Shown piece by piece: positions 23,395-34,310 of a stretch of DNA of 64,000 nt. Made by a program: the position numbers and the translations under genes. Within the stretch, counting starts at the first letter, position 1, and each line of letters opens with the position of its first letter. The DNA comes from Pezizomycotina sp. ARF18. Lineage: Eukaryota > Ascomycota. A model generated the notes under the pieces. The model was not told the origin of the DNA. It made no database searches and was given only the letters and a program-made list of their open reading frames with translations. The DNA is taken from NCBI GenBank assembly GCA_002224055.1, contig AZLU01000074.1, positions 114,223-178,222 on the forward strand, in the 5' to 3' direction.

Positions 23395-26070
23395 GCCATT
23401 TAGGTGTTTTATCCCATTATATATATTGCGCAGCTAGATATACTTCCATATACTCAGGTAGCGATTGTGTTCCCCAACCCGATCCTTTTGCCTTTTCATT
23501 CCATGGTAACATCAGATCCGAGGGATGTTCATTGTTTTTTAGGATTGTTTTTCCCTTATATCTCTGATTTATCAAGATCGCGATATAGATCGCTTCGTCG
23601 TGAACTCAAGCATGGATACTTATACATGCGAGCTGAGGCTCGGGAATGATAATATAATTTACTATATGAGGTCGGCCCAGTCTGACATATTTATTTAGAA
23701 TATATTGCCAGAATATTTTGCTTCGGAGCACACATCTTGAGAAATAAACAAAGATATCTCCATACTGGGTATATCCTGAGATCAATACATGCAAGCTCCT
23801 GGTCATACGGCTAAAGTATAGAAAAAAGGTAAAGCAAAATGGAAAACTAATTTTTTTCAGTAGTAGTCTTGCGCCTGTTCAAATAACGGCTAATCTTACC
23901 AGTAACTTCTGCTGTGTTGTAATTTATCAAATCAAGGCTCTCTTTCTTGCCTAATGAGTGGGTACATATATATACACAAGATATGTTCCTGAAGCCGGTG
24001 TAAACTGCTAAACTCACGAGACATATAATTACGTGATCACGCCTCAAATGAGAGCCTTAATTAAGAATATAAGCTTCCATTAAGATACTCTTGACGAGAT
24101 GCCATATTAAACAATATACTAACTCACGTTGGTTGGCAGTGCTGAGGCTAGGTAATAATTATAATCTAACAAAGGGGGTATTCGTATTTCATGAGCTCGA
24201 GGTTTCTGAGCCGAAATCTCAGATACTTATCAGCCTGAGTTCAGAAGCCGTTTGAATCAATTATATAATATACTATCCTGTTCTACCTACGGTTAGCCGG
24301 GCTTTGGACTTTCCCTTTGAACTTGTTCGCGCCTAATCTCGTATATAGCACCAGAAAAGTTTTATAAAAATAACTTGTTTATTTACCGCGGTTACGTTTC
24401 AGCACCAGCATGGCGCAGTCCAATTTTCGTAATACAATGGGTGCCGCAGTTTCGATGTTTCATGAATTCGTGCTTCATGAGTCTCTTCGAAAAGTTAACC
24501 AAAAAAAACCGTTTAATAAGCCCCTTTTCTCGTAAAGTGCGGTATGAGCATGCTGGTCCCGAAAGCATTGTAGGACTAGAATCTGGATGTCAGACAAATG
24601 TCCCTTCAATGGAGTACTTTACAGTTATCTACGGATCAGGCTTACACCAGGAAGCATAACCATACATGGCTTTGCTCGCTCGGTAACCTCTCCGACGTCC
24701 AAGCATTGTACTTGACGCGGGGTTCGAGCCGTTACAGATTCTCAATGATGAAGTTATTTACATAATACTGGAGATATTTGTAGTGTTTCCTCCCGTGACG
24801 GTCGGTTTTTATAGTAGTGTTTCTCCCAACAATCTCCTCTCTTTTCAAAGGCGTTTCCGGCGCATCTCAGGGACTTTGGCGAAACTTAGCTCAATTAATA
24901 GTAATTACCATTGTTATCGTAAGCGCAGTTGAAAAGTAAGGGTTGGAATCTACCAGAATTATAAAGAAAAGTAAGTGGAAAATACAATGCGGATAGCTGG
25001 GATGCTACTCTTCGTTTCAAATACTTAGCGATAGACGGTTCAAGAACAATTCGGTAGGTCTTATCATTTCTTAATATTACGATCTGCCGAGAAATCCAGA
25101 AGACCATGCCTTACAATCACCTCTTAGGTGAGAGTTCCGAACTCCGAATCATACGGATTCTACCCTAAGGTACTAATTTACTAATACGCCTCCCCTAATC
25201 GTCTTGGGAAATACTTGTTTTTAAGCAACCTTGGCCATATATAGTATCAAAATATATCTCCGACGTTCGACCGGGTGAACGTGCCAAATCAACTTTGACG
25301 CCTAGGGGAAAGGTCTCTGCAATATTACGATCACTCAGGCCAAAACAAATCAACTTGAAAAGCTTCTTTTAAAAAAAGAAAATATTACCCTGATGGGGGA
25401 AATACATTATTAGATAAGAAAAATGACCTTTCTCTTATGGGAAATTTCTATATAGTATAAATAAGTATATCTAAATAAACGATATTCGTCATGAAACAGG
25501 CGTTTAAAGCTTCTTTTCTTCGGCTCGAATGCTATATTTATAGAGTACCTGTCGCAATAAACAAGCCTTTTTTTTTTTTTTTTAAACAAGGGTGACGTGC
25601 AGTATGCAAGCCTTTAAACGCTAGGGCTCAACACGAGTCGCAAAAGTGCGACCCCTTTTTTCTTGTTTGGTCCTCCAAAAAGACCAGAAACGGCAATATG
25701 GTATAAGGTTCATGGGCCAGTTGATAGGATATATGTTAGAGCAGCACGACAAGTCGTGTCAAGCATTATCCTTCAAGCTTCCCCCGGCTATGATCCTCCG
25801 AAATTGGCGCACTCCCAGCTCAAAACAGTTTGAGGCGCAGCGCAAGATGAAGAATCAGAGGAAGAATTCATCTGAGCGATGAGAGAGAATAAGGAAGGAG
25901 TTGAGAATACTGAGCCCTTTTCTTAGGTTACTTCGCATGTAGTTGTCACGTCTCTCTTTTCTCTCTTTCTCTCTCTCTTTCGCCCCTGAAGATATTTCAA
26001 TCGCCGCTATAGTTGATAGTTTTGATAACTACTTAAAGTTTGCTGTGATCGGAACAAGCGAAGCAGAAGG

Positions 26071-26092
26071 ATATATATATATATATATATAT
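26071..26092. repeat. AT dinucleotide microsatellite
   Basis: About 11 AT units upstream of the transporter gene. Confidence 0.85.
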
Positions 26093-26304
26093 CACAAAGT
26101 CCCTTCCCTTCAAAGTCTTCTCTCTTGGAAATCGATCAATAATTCTTCAATAATAAAACGTTGCTTTCATTAGGGATTCTTTTTTTAAGTGTAAGTAAAA
26201 AGAGGGAGGCTTCCTTTTTTCCTTCCAGAACAGTGGGTACAGATATACTCCCACTCCTGAGAGATTATTGGGTGAAACACAAAACACTTTACTACTATTA
26301 AATT

Positions 26305-26336
<32 letters not shown>

Positions 26337-26764
26337 TTTTTTTTTGTTTCCCTATTTTTTAATTTTATCGTTTTATAAGCAATCTTAAAATAAAATAAAA
26401 TAAATAAGAGTTTTTTTTTTTTTTTTTTAAACCTCCTTCACCCTCATTTTCGTCCTTTCTATTAACTTATTATTATTATCATTTCTTATTCGTCCTTTGT
26501 GCCATTCTCCTTCTTTCGTCTTCATCCCAGCAGTCTTCCTTTCCTTTCGTTGTTGAAGGCTCTGTACAGTCTCCTGAATTCTGCTGCAATTTTCTTACCA
26601 CCTATCCGTTATAGTAATTCAATAATCTGCAGGACCTTCATTACCAACGCCCCTTGGCAAAATCTGCAGACAGTGGTCGCTCTCCCGCTTCGCCGCCGTC
26701 CAAGCAAAAATTGGCCCTAACGCCTCCTCAAAATACACCCGAGTACACGCACAGCGGCTGAAAG

Positions 26765-28379
26765 ATGGCTTCCGACAAGACACACCCAGGGACCTAGATG
26801 ATGGCGTTGAGATGTCGAGGAAGAGTTTGATAGTGACGACTACGCCGACGCCAACGAGCGACAATTACCGCCACCCGTAACGGTTTCCTCTCAGCCATCA
26901 TCCTCAAAACTCAACCTACCCTCTGCCGTATACGTTTGGTGAGCCACATCCTACAAATCTCAAAATAAAGCTGCCTCCGCCAGCCGCTAATTGTACGTTT
27001 TGGGAACATTTTGCAGCACCTGGATAGCTCTCAGCTCTAGCGTTATCCTTTACAACAAATATATACTATCAACAGCGAATTTTCGTAAGTCGAACCCTCT
27101 TGGCCACCATGCAGAAATAAGATTTTACTAGTTCTTATAGAGAGCCTCACGAGGAGGGGAAATCTAGGATTTTGAGCTAATTTAACCTTTTCTTTTCCAG
27201 CATTCCGTACGTCGCCAAAACTTAAATCAAACTTCTGTGATATTTTCAAGCCGACTGGTTTGCTGCTGAATGCCTCAATTGGCTGGGGTTTTCAGTGAGA
27301 CCGATAAGCTTGAACATCGTAATTATATTATCTTTTCAATATATTGTGATATTTACTAACGATGCAGTATTGTAGCGATATTCCTGATAACATGGCATCT
27401 CTTCTGCGCCACGATGTTCACTCAGATTTTGGCGAGGACGACGAATATGCTGGACGGCCTCAAAACCGTCCGGATGACAGGGCGGATGTACCTCCGGCAG
27501 TGTTACCGATCGGATTCTTTTTCAGTCTCAGTCTGATCTGCTCGAACCAACCGTACCTTACCCTCACGGTCGCGTTCATCCAGATGCTGAAGGCAACTAC
27601 CCCCGTGGCGGTCCTGCTTGCGACCTGGGCGATGGGCCTCGATAAGCCGAGCCTTAGGACCTTCGGCAACGTCTCCATAATCGTCGTTGGTGTCATTATC
27701 GCCTCTTACGGTGAAGTGAGGTTCGTCCTCGTCGGCGTGTTATTCCAGATTGCCGGTATCGCCTTCGAAGCCACCCGCCTCGCACTCGTTCAGAGCCTGC
27801 TGAGCTCTCCCGAGTACAAGATGGACCCCTTGGTTTCCCTGTACTACTTCGCGCCAATCTGCGCATGCTTCAACTTGATAGTCTTCCTGTTTACCGAAGC
27901 CAAGACCTTGACCCTTCAGAACGTCATGGACCTTGGCCCGTTCCATCTTATTGTTAGCGCCATCGTAGCTTTCTGCCTCAACGTCTCCGTTGTCCTCTTA
28001 GTAAGTATCCGTTCCAACTACATCGTTATTTCTCAAAATTTCTAACGCAATATGTCTCCTCTTAGATTGGCAAAACCTCTTCCTTGTCCTCACCCTCTGC
28101 GGTGTTCTGAAGGATATTCTCCTTGTCGCTATCCGTTTTCTTTGACAGGCCTATCACACTTACCTCCGCCTTCGGCTACAGCATCGCTCTCTGCGGCCTG
28201 GTCTACTACAAGATTGGCCCGAGAAGCTGGTTGAGCATTACGTGCGCATCAAGACGGATGGCTCGCACAAATGGCAAGAGTACGGCACAGCAACCCGGAA
28301 GCGGAAGGCTTTTGTTGCTGTCATCGGTGTGGTGTTATTCTTCCTCATCATTGGTAGCATTTCGGTGGCCGAGGCCTGA
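26765..28379 (+). CDS. Drug/metabolite-superfamily transporter, TPT (triose-phosphate/nucleotide-sugar) type
   Basis: A multi-pass membrane protein of the EamA/TPT group, which exchanges nucleotide sugars or phosphorylated metabolites across Golgi/ER membranes. The likely start at 26765 (MASDKTHPG) leads, after a frame change, to an acidic cytosolic N-terminus (DSDDYADANERQLPPPV). Introns: 26939-27016, about 27085-27367 (may hide a tiny exon) and 28001-28065 (GTAAGT, CTAAC, TTAG). Membrane segments include TWIALSSSVILYNKYIL, IVAIFLITWHLFCATM, AVLPIGFFFSLSLICSNQP, TVAFIQMLKATTPVAVLLA, IIVVGVIIASYGEV, FEATRLALVQSLL and GYSIALCGLVYYKIG; the LYNKYIL and LKATTPV segments are typical of the family. 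It ends FLIIGSISVAEA at 28379. The long frame 27500-28000 is uninterrupted. Substrate cannot be told from sequence. Confidence 0.87.
28001..28065 (+). other. Last intron of the transporter gene
   Basis: A 65-nt interval with GTAAGT donor, TCTAACG branch and CTTAG acceptor. Splicing joins NVSVVLL to IGKTSSLVLTLCGVL, restoring a family-typical membrane segment. Confidence 0.85.
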
Positions 28380-29592
28380 CGAGCGCTCTTGCCTCCAACG
28401 CCGCGAAGGGGAACTAAATAAATCGCTGCCTTGCCTGTTTCTTGAAGGAGTTTAAATAATAAATTCTTTTGTAGGGTATCTTATCTATCGTATATATAAA
28501 GAAAAGAAGAGAAAAAACGTTTGGGAGTCTGATAATTGTTATTCTTAGATAGTTCTTTACTATCTGTTTCAAATGATGGTTTGGAAATAGGCAGGCTACC
28601 TCTATTCCTATCGAACTTAGGGTACTGGATTGTCTGGCTCTCTTCCCATCCTTTTATTTCTTGTACAGTACTTTAATACTTGGTTCTGGAGTGCAGGGGT
28701 TGTCTAGACGGTGGTTTCCTTTCCTAATTTTTTTTTCTTTCTCTATAGTTTACATTATGTTCTGTAATTCTAACTAGATACAAAATATAAATATTCGTAT
28801 CGATCAGTAAATAGGTTCAGGTCTCTTTATTTCTTATTTCTTTATTTCTTATTTCTTTATTATTATTATTATTATTATTATTTTTGAAGCTTGCGGACAG
28901 TTTCATTTTCGGGGATAGAGCATCCAGCAGTTTAAATATCTGCGTTGTATAATTAATTGCACGTCTTTCTTTTCATCATGAACAAAATTACCCGTTGTTT
29001 CGCAAATTATAATTATTCCATTAATTCAGAGGCACTTCCTAGGTATAATAATAAAGGTAATAAATAATAGTAAGATCGTTCGAAAGCGGAGGAGTCGTAG
29101 ACAATAATAACTGAAAAAAAAAAAAATGAAAAAAAAAGTAGACCGTTGTAAAAAGCAATAACAACCCATTACCATTACCATATTAAGTGGAAAATCAAAA
29201 TCAAATCAAAAACACCAAAGACAAACCAATGCGTACCGGGAAACGACTATACTTTTCCAAAGGAGTGACAGGAATGTGGAGAGAATAAGGAAATATAAGA
29301 GGGGGAAAATACAAGTATCTGATAATTAATTAATTGCAACCACTTTATTGCTAACAACGTCTTTTCGGCACCAATTTAGAAACTGTGTCTTTCTTGCATA
29401 GAATCGGAAATAAAAATGGCAATTTTGTTTTTCTCGGTTCGATGTCTTGAAATCAGAAAATAACAAAAAAAGAGTTTTACAAAATAAAATACGGGAAGGA
29501 AATAGTAAAATCAATCTTTTGAATCTCGAAAGAATTGCTCAATCGTCTGCATACAGATTAGCACGTCTGTAGTAAAAATATTATTCTGCTGC
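28380..29592. other. Intergenic, AT-rich
   Basis: Convergent space between the transporter and the stomatin gene. It holds an imperfect tandem array of TTTATTTC-like units passing into TTA repeats at about 28826-28885. No gene seen. Confidence 0.6.
28826..28885. repeat. TTTATTTC and TTA tandem repeats
   Basis: Three or so copies of a TTTATTTCTTATTTC-like unit, then about eight TTA units. Confidence 0.75.
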
Positions 29593-30462
29593 TTACGAGA
29601 AGCTCTCCATTACCTGCGTGCTAAGCGCCTTCTGCATCATGTCATCAGTCACCAACGAGCTAGAGTCGGTGTTGTAAGCCGCCGCCTTTGACGAACCTTC
29701 ACCCTGGTGTCGGTAGGATCAAAGTGTTGGCTCATCATCGGAGGCTGCTGCATGGGATAAAGACAACCTTGGAGTTGGCCGTCTTGGAGATTGCCTGCAA
29801 GCTCTCCAGGTATCTGATCTGCATGGCAGGAGCAGAGCTAAGAATATCGGCAGCCTGTCGCATGAGCTTGGCGGACTCAACTCGGCCCTGGCGGCGATGA
29901 TCTTGGACTCTCCGATACGCTTGCTCTGGGCGGCCATCGACAGCGAATCCTGAAGCTCCCTCGAGAAGATGATATCCTTCATCAGCATGCTCTCGACGCG
30001 GACACCCAGCCGGCGGCAACCTCTTCGATAATCTCGCTGATGCTCTGGGCGATCTCCTCGCGACGCTCGATCACCTCCTGCAGGACGCGAGCACCGACAA
30101 CATGGCGGAGGGTCGTCTGGGTACGCTCGATAAGGGCCTGGCGGATGTTCGTAATGCCGAAGGCGGCCTTTGTGGGGAGACGATGTGGTAATAGATGACG
30201 GAGGTAAGGTGGACGCTGACGTTGTCCTTGGTCATGCAGACCTGCTGCGGCACCTCGACGATCTGGATCTTGACGTCGACCTGGATGAGCTTCTCGGATA
30301 GAGGGTTGATCTTGACGAGACCAGGATCGACAGCCTTGTGGAAGCGACCAAACCTAGTGATGAGACCGACGTGACCCTGCGAGACGGGCCTATACGGGTT
30401 CGGGAAGCAGAACAGCAAGGAATAGAACCGATGGTACCGATCAAGTTACCAAGGCCGTTGAC

Positions 30463-30502
<40 letters not shown>

Positions 30503-30875
30503 AGAGAGAGAGCACAGCGGATTAGCACATCTCGCGATGTAATAATAAGCTTAATATCGTAACTTGGGTATATTTTTTGTCTTGGCGATCCTGCGATTCT
30601 CAGATATCTCCGAACGCGCGGCGCAAGAATAAAATTAAGCAAATTATATATAACGAATAAGATAACTCACTCATTCCGCCATACCAGCCGTGCTCCTGCG
30701 ATTCGCTACTAGGTTGGACGATTTTAGCGTAGGATGGCTGAAGGTCGCCCTGGCGCGGTGGTTCAACCATGACAAGAGGAGCCTCCGTGTGCGTAGAGTG
30801 GGCCGGTCTGGTGCCGGTAGAGGTAGCACCGCTCCCTTGCGAGGGAGCACCAATGAAATCCTTAGACGTCGACAT
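29593..30875 (-). CDS. Stomatin-like SPFH/Band 7 membrane protein
   Basis: Stomatins are oligomeric scaffolds on the cytoplasmic face of membranes, or on mitochondria for SLP2-like forms. The start at 30875 gives MSTSKDFIGAPSQGSG and a Ser/Pro-rich N-terminal tail up to GWYGGM. An intron at 30462-30670 (GTGAGT donor, TTTAG acceptor after a long T tract on the coding strand) is followed by GLGNLIGTIGSIP, the short membrane hairpin, and PNPYRPVSQGHVGLITRFGR, the start of the SPFH domain. Further SPFH motifs are KAVDPGLVKINP, DVKIQIVEVPQQVCMTKDNV and VHLTSVIYYHIV. Later frames give the helical C-terminal half. One frame ends with a Ser/Ala tail and MQKALSTQVMESFS at 29593. Several frame breaks occur in the second half. 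Family is clear; plasma-membrane versus mitochondrial type is not settled, though no mitochondrial presequence is visible. Confidence 0.86.
30462..30670 (-). other. Intron of the stomatin gene with poly-A/GA tract
   Basis: A 209-nt interval with GTGAGT donor and TTTAG acceptor on the minus strand. Next to the acceptor the plus strand shows about 31 A (30469-30499) and then GA repeats (30500-30512). On the coding strand this is an extreme CT/T polypyrimidine tract. Confidence 0.75.
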
Positions 30876-31267
30876 GTTATTGAGTTTGTTTCTATTTTAA
30901 CCCTGTTTGGCTGTTTCGCTGACGACGAAAGATAGCGACTCAAAAATGTTAATCCACTATCGAGATCAAGCATAAATAGATTTACTCCTTACTACGGTAG
31001 GAAGAAATCAAAAAAAAAAAAAAAAAAAAAAAAAAAAACGTGCAGCGTATGGATAGATGGAAAAGGAGATACTTGAAGGATCTTTCCCTTCTTAATCTTT
31101 ATACTCACCCTTCTGAGGAGTGTTTGCAAGTGGACAGAAGCTTCCAAAGTATATTCGATCGCAAGCGTGTTTTTATGAAAATGCGGGGGTGAAGGGAAGA
31201 GAAAAGGTTGAAAGGGAAAGAAAAAATGGAAGGGAAGGAGATGTGACGCCGAGGGTGTTTTATATAT

Positions 31268-31287
31268 ACTGCTGCTGCTGCTGCTGC
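31268..31287. repeat. CTG trinucleotide repeat
   Basis: Six or so CTG units in intergenic DNA upstream of the stomatin gene. Confidence 0.85.
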
Positions 31288-34093
31288 AAAAAGAACTCTT
31301 TTTATTCTTTGGAGGGTCTGAGACTACTTTGAATTATTTTTACTTTTTAACTTGTGTGTGGGGGTGTTATTGCTCTGTGTGTGTGTGTGTGTTGATCCTT
31401 TGAAAGGTGGTTGGGCGACGACGAGTGGCCAAATCTGAACTTTTTTTCCCTACGAGTAAGGAAATCAAAAAAAAAAAAAAAAAATCGAAAGTAATTCAGA
31501 AGAACGGGCGAAGCGGATTCGTTTGATTAGCATAAGGTAGACTAGCATCACGATTATTATTATTATTCATTATTCCTCAGAAACTTTAAGGCTTCAGTGC
31601 CGTTACCCAGTCAAGAAGGCGATCGCGCCAAGTATCCATCCAGTACAGACATCAGTGACAGCAGTGCCCTATTTGGCGAACGCGGAATATTATCGCCCGG
31701 GTGCAGGATTTGCCAAATCCTCTCACTTGCGAGGAGTGGAGACATCACTAAAGAGAAAAGCAACGGTCGCGAAAAAGGACCGATTAATGGTAGGGAGAGG
31801 CTAGAGAATGTGAGCTCACTATTTACCCTGCCAGCCGTCTTCCTTTTCCTTAGTGATTCTCCACGGAGTTTAGAAGAATAATCAATCCTGAGGAATGGAT
31901 GAGACGAGAGACAAGTGCAAAAAAGAATAGTAAGAAAATAAAAAAAAGGAAGAAACCCTTTTACTCACTCAGTCAATGAGGATTAGTGTCGAATCGATGA
32001 TACTTACTGTTGGAGGAATTGGGGGTTGTTGTGTGTGTGTGTGGCCTTGTTTACTTGCTTGCTCCTCTCGCCTTCTCTTCTCGTGTCAGTGAGTCTTGCT
32101 TCGCCCCCTTCGAAACTAGGTCCCGATTATCCGTTGTGCTAGGTTCCTTGGAGGTAGAAAGTGTGTGAGTGCTGCTTCCAAAAGCGAAGAAACTATATCA
32201 CGAACGTCACCACTCCCCACACACGATTCACCACTTCTTTGAGGGATAAACGAAAGACAATCGTGTCGCCGCTTTAGAAACGAGCAAGCCAGCCAGCCCT
32301 GCAGGCTTAGAGGGAAGACATTATATTGTATAATACAATGCTGTTCAAATTTCAACGCTCGAGGTTGTAGAAGCCTTAAATCACTAGAGGCGATTTTGCC
32401 ATTGGAGGCCAGTTCGATACTATCGTTTTTTTCTGTCGCGCCAATACCACAGAAAGAATTCTTGCCCCGTTCCTCGTTCGAATGAGCCACAAGGTTATAA
32501 CCTCGTTTCTAGCTCTTGGAAGAACAGCGCAGAAATTAAACATTGTGAACTCCTTGGGACCACAAAGACAAAAGCGAATCTAGACGGTATCCTATTCCCC
32601 ATTTTGAGATGAAAATAGGCGATGGATATTCTTTGTAAACCGCGAACAGAAACAAATTCCATCTTCGTCTGCTTCCGCGACAGAACTGTTCTCCTTTCAA
32701 GCAGAAATATCACTTGCGCGGGAATCAACCAGTATGAGCGATATAGGTAACTTTGCCCAAAAAAGTCACGATACTCTGGGGAAAAAAAAGCGCCACCGTC
32801 TCTGGAGCGAGAACTTAGCCCTATGGCAGTGGACTTGCCAAGGCCGCGAATCGGTCGGTTCGAAATATTCCGACATTTTCAGTCAACATCTTAAAAAAAA
32901 AAGAGGGAAAAGAAAGGGAAAGGAAATAAAGGGAAAAGAAAAGATACCCTCAACCTTCCCTGGAGGATTATCCAATTCAACATTGCAAAAGAGTGACAAG
33001 AGCTTACCGAGCTTCTTAAATTATTCTGGCAGATCGTTTGACCTTAGAGGAATCATTGACATGGCTTGCATGATTATCGTCAAGATGGCAGCCCCATTGA
33101 ATGTGCCTATTACTTGGAATTGACGAGAAGGATACGTCTCGTTTCCTTCCCGAGGTCACGCGGATCGATTTCAAGTCGAAAAAAATGATCCTGCGGGACC
33201 GAGACAGATTTCCCCTTTAATAAGCGTGGCGGAGTTAAAAAAAAAAATAACCTTGTCGATGCAGCCTGCGAGGTGTTAACGATGAGCTCATAGTGCCAAT
33301 CACTTTTAGGAAAGTATAGATTGCTGATGCCGCCAAAGATCAGGCGCCAATAAGTTGTAGAGCGAGTGGCAAACGTTCTGGAAGCATTGAAGTTATGTGA
33401 TTCTCTCATGGAATAGAACTACGTTGTGGCCGTGCAGCGAAAAAGCCCGCACCTTTGGGATATCAGGCACCCAGTCTCGGACTCTTTGATCGGCTAGTGA
33501 TAGCTAGATGATGATGATGGAAGTGACGGTTTAGCATCGCGCTCTTTTTATCATGCGTTCATCCGCCAGCAAGCGCCACGCTTGTACATTTTATCCTTTT
33601 CCTAGTTTTAATGTACCAGTCGTAGCGGAATATTCATCCTGGAAAGGCATTAAGGAGGTGCTAGATGTTTGCGCAGAGCCAAGGAAGCGATAACAAGATT
33701 GCTGCGTTCGAAAGCATAGAGACCGTCCATGCAGTAGAGGGTCTACTGCCAGTGTTATTGTTGAGGTTGTTGAGGAACGAATGTTTCCACTTCCCTTTTG
33801 CAATTTGCATGGCTGTGCAGACACAGCCGGCACACAGAATCTTTGTGGAAATGAAAATACGATATCGCTTGTAAATGTATACAAAATGTAAGGATCTCAA
33901 TGCAGTCTTCCAATACGAATCGTTAAACTAAAGAAAGATGTGCCTTTTAACTTTGACTTTGATAATTATTCGACGGTGTTGTCGAGTAGAAGAGGTGAAG
34001 GCAGGGCTTTATGAGAGAAACTTCTAATCTCTCAGGAATCGAGACTAATCTATCGATGGTGGTATTCATGTATCTCTTAGATTAGATCCTCCC

Positions 34094-34153
34094 TCCGTCC
34101 CTCCGTCTCTCTCTCTCTCTCTTCTCTCTCTCTCACTCACTCACTCACTCAAT
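34094..34153. repeat. CT-rich and CTCA repeats
   Basis: Consecutive TCCC/TCCG units, then CT dinucleotides, then about five CACT units. Purely pyrimidine-rich on the plus strand except for the last block. Confidence 0.8.
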
Positions 34154-34256
34154 ATATCTCCTTTGTTTTTTGTCCTTTTCCATAAATTATTAATCAGTCT
34201 CTTACTTATCAATACGGTACTGATTAATTCTCCTTCCTCTTAGGACACCTATAGAA

Positions 34257-34310
34257 AGATCTCTAGATTAAGAAAGATCTCTAGATTAAGAAGGATCTCT
34301 AGATTACTCG
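34257..34310. repeat. 18-bp tandem repeat, three copies
   Basis: The unit AGATCTCTAGATTAAGAA is present twice exactly (34257-34274, 34275-34292), with a third diverged copy at 34293-34310. Each copy carries the palindromic cores AGATCT and CTAG. Confidence 0.85.

Larger units (their letters stand above)
21396..26764. other. Gene-poor intergenic region, 5.4 kb
   Basis: No conserved protein or RNA gene recognised. It holds a GAAA-rich array (22985-23074), a T run (23371-23394), an AT microsatellite (26071-26092) and a T run (about 26320-26345). Open frames such as 24375-24659 and 25646-25882 have no motif I recognise and no neighbouring exon structure. Confidence 0.5.

Noticed and set aside
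24700-24745. GGGGTTCGAGCC resembling a tRNA T arm
   Set aside because: The 3' half of the stem does not pair and there is no D or anticodon arm upstream.
32734-33123. Plus-strand frame of 129 codons in the gene desert
   Set aside because: Lys-rich because of A-rich DNA, no recognised motif, no exon structure.
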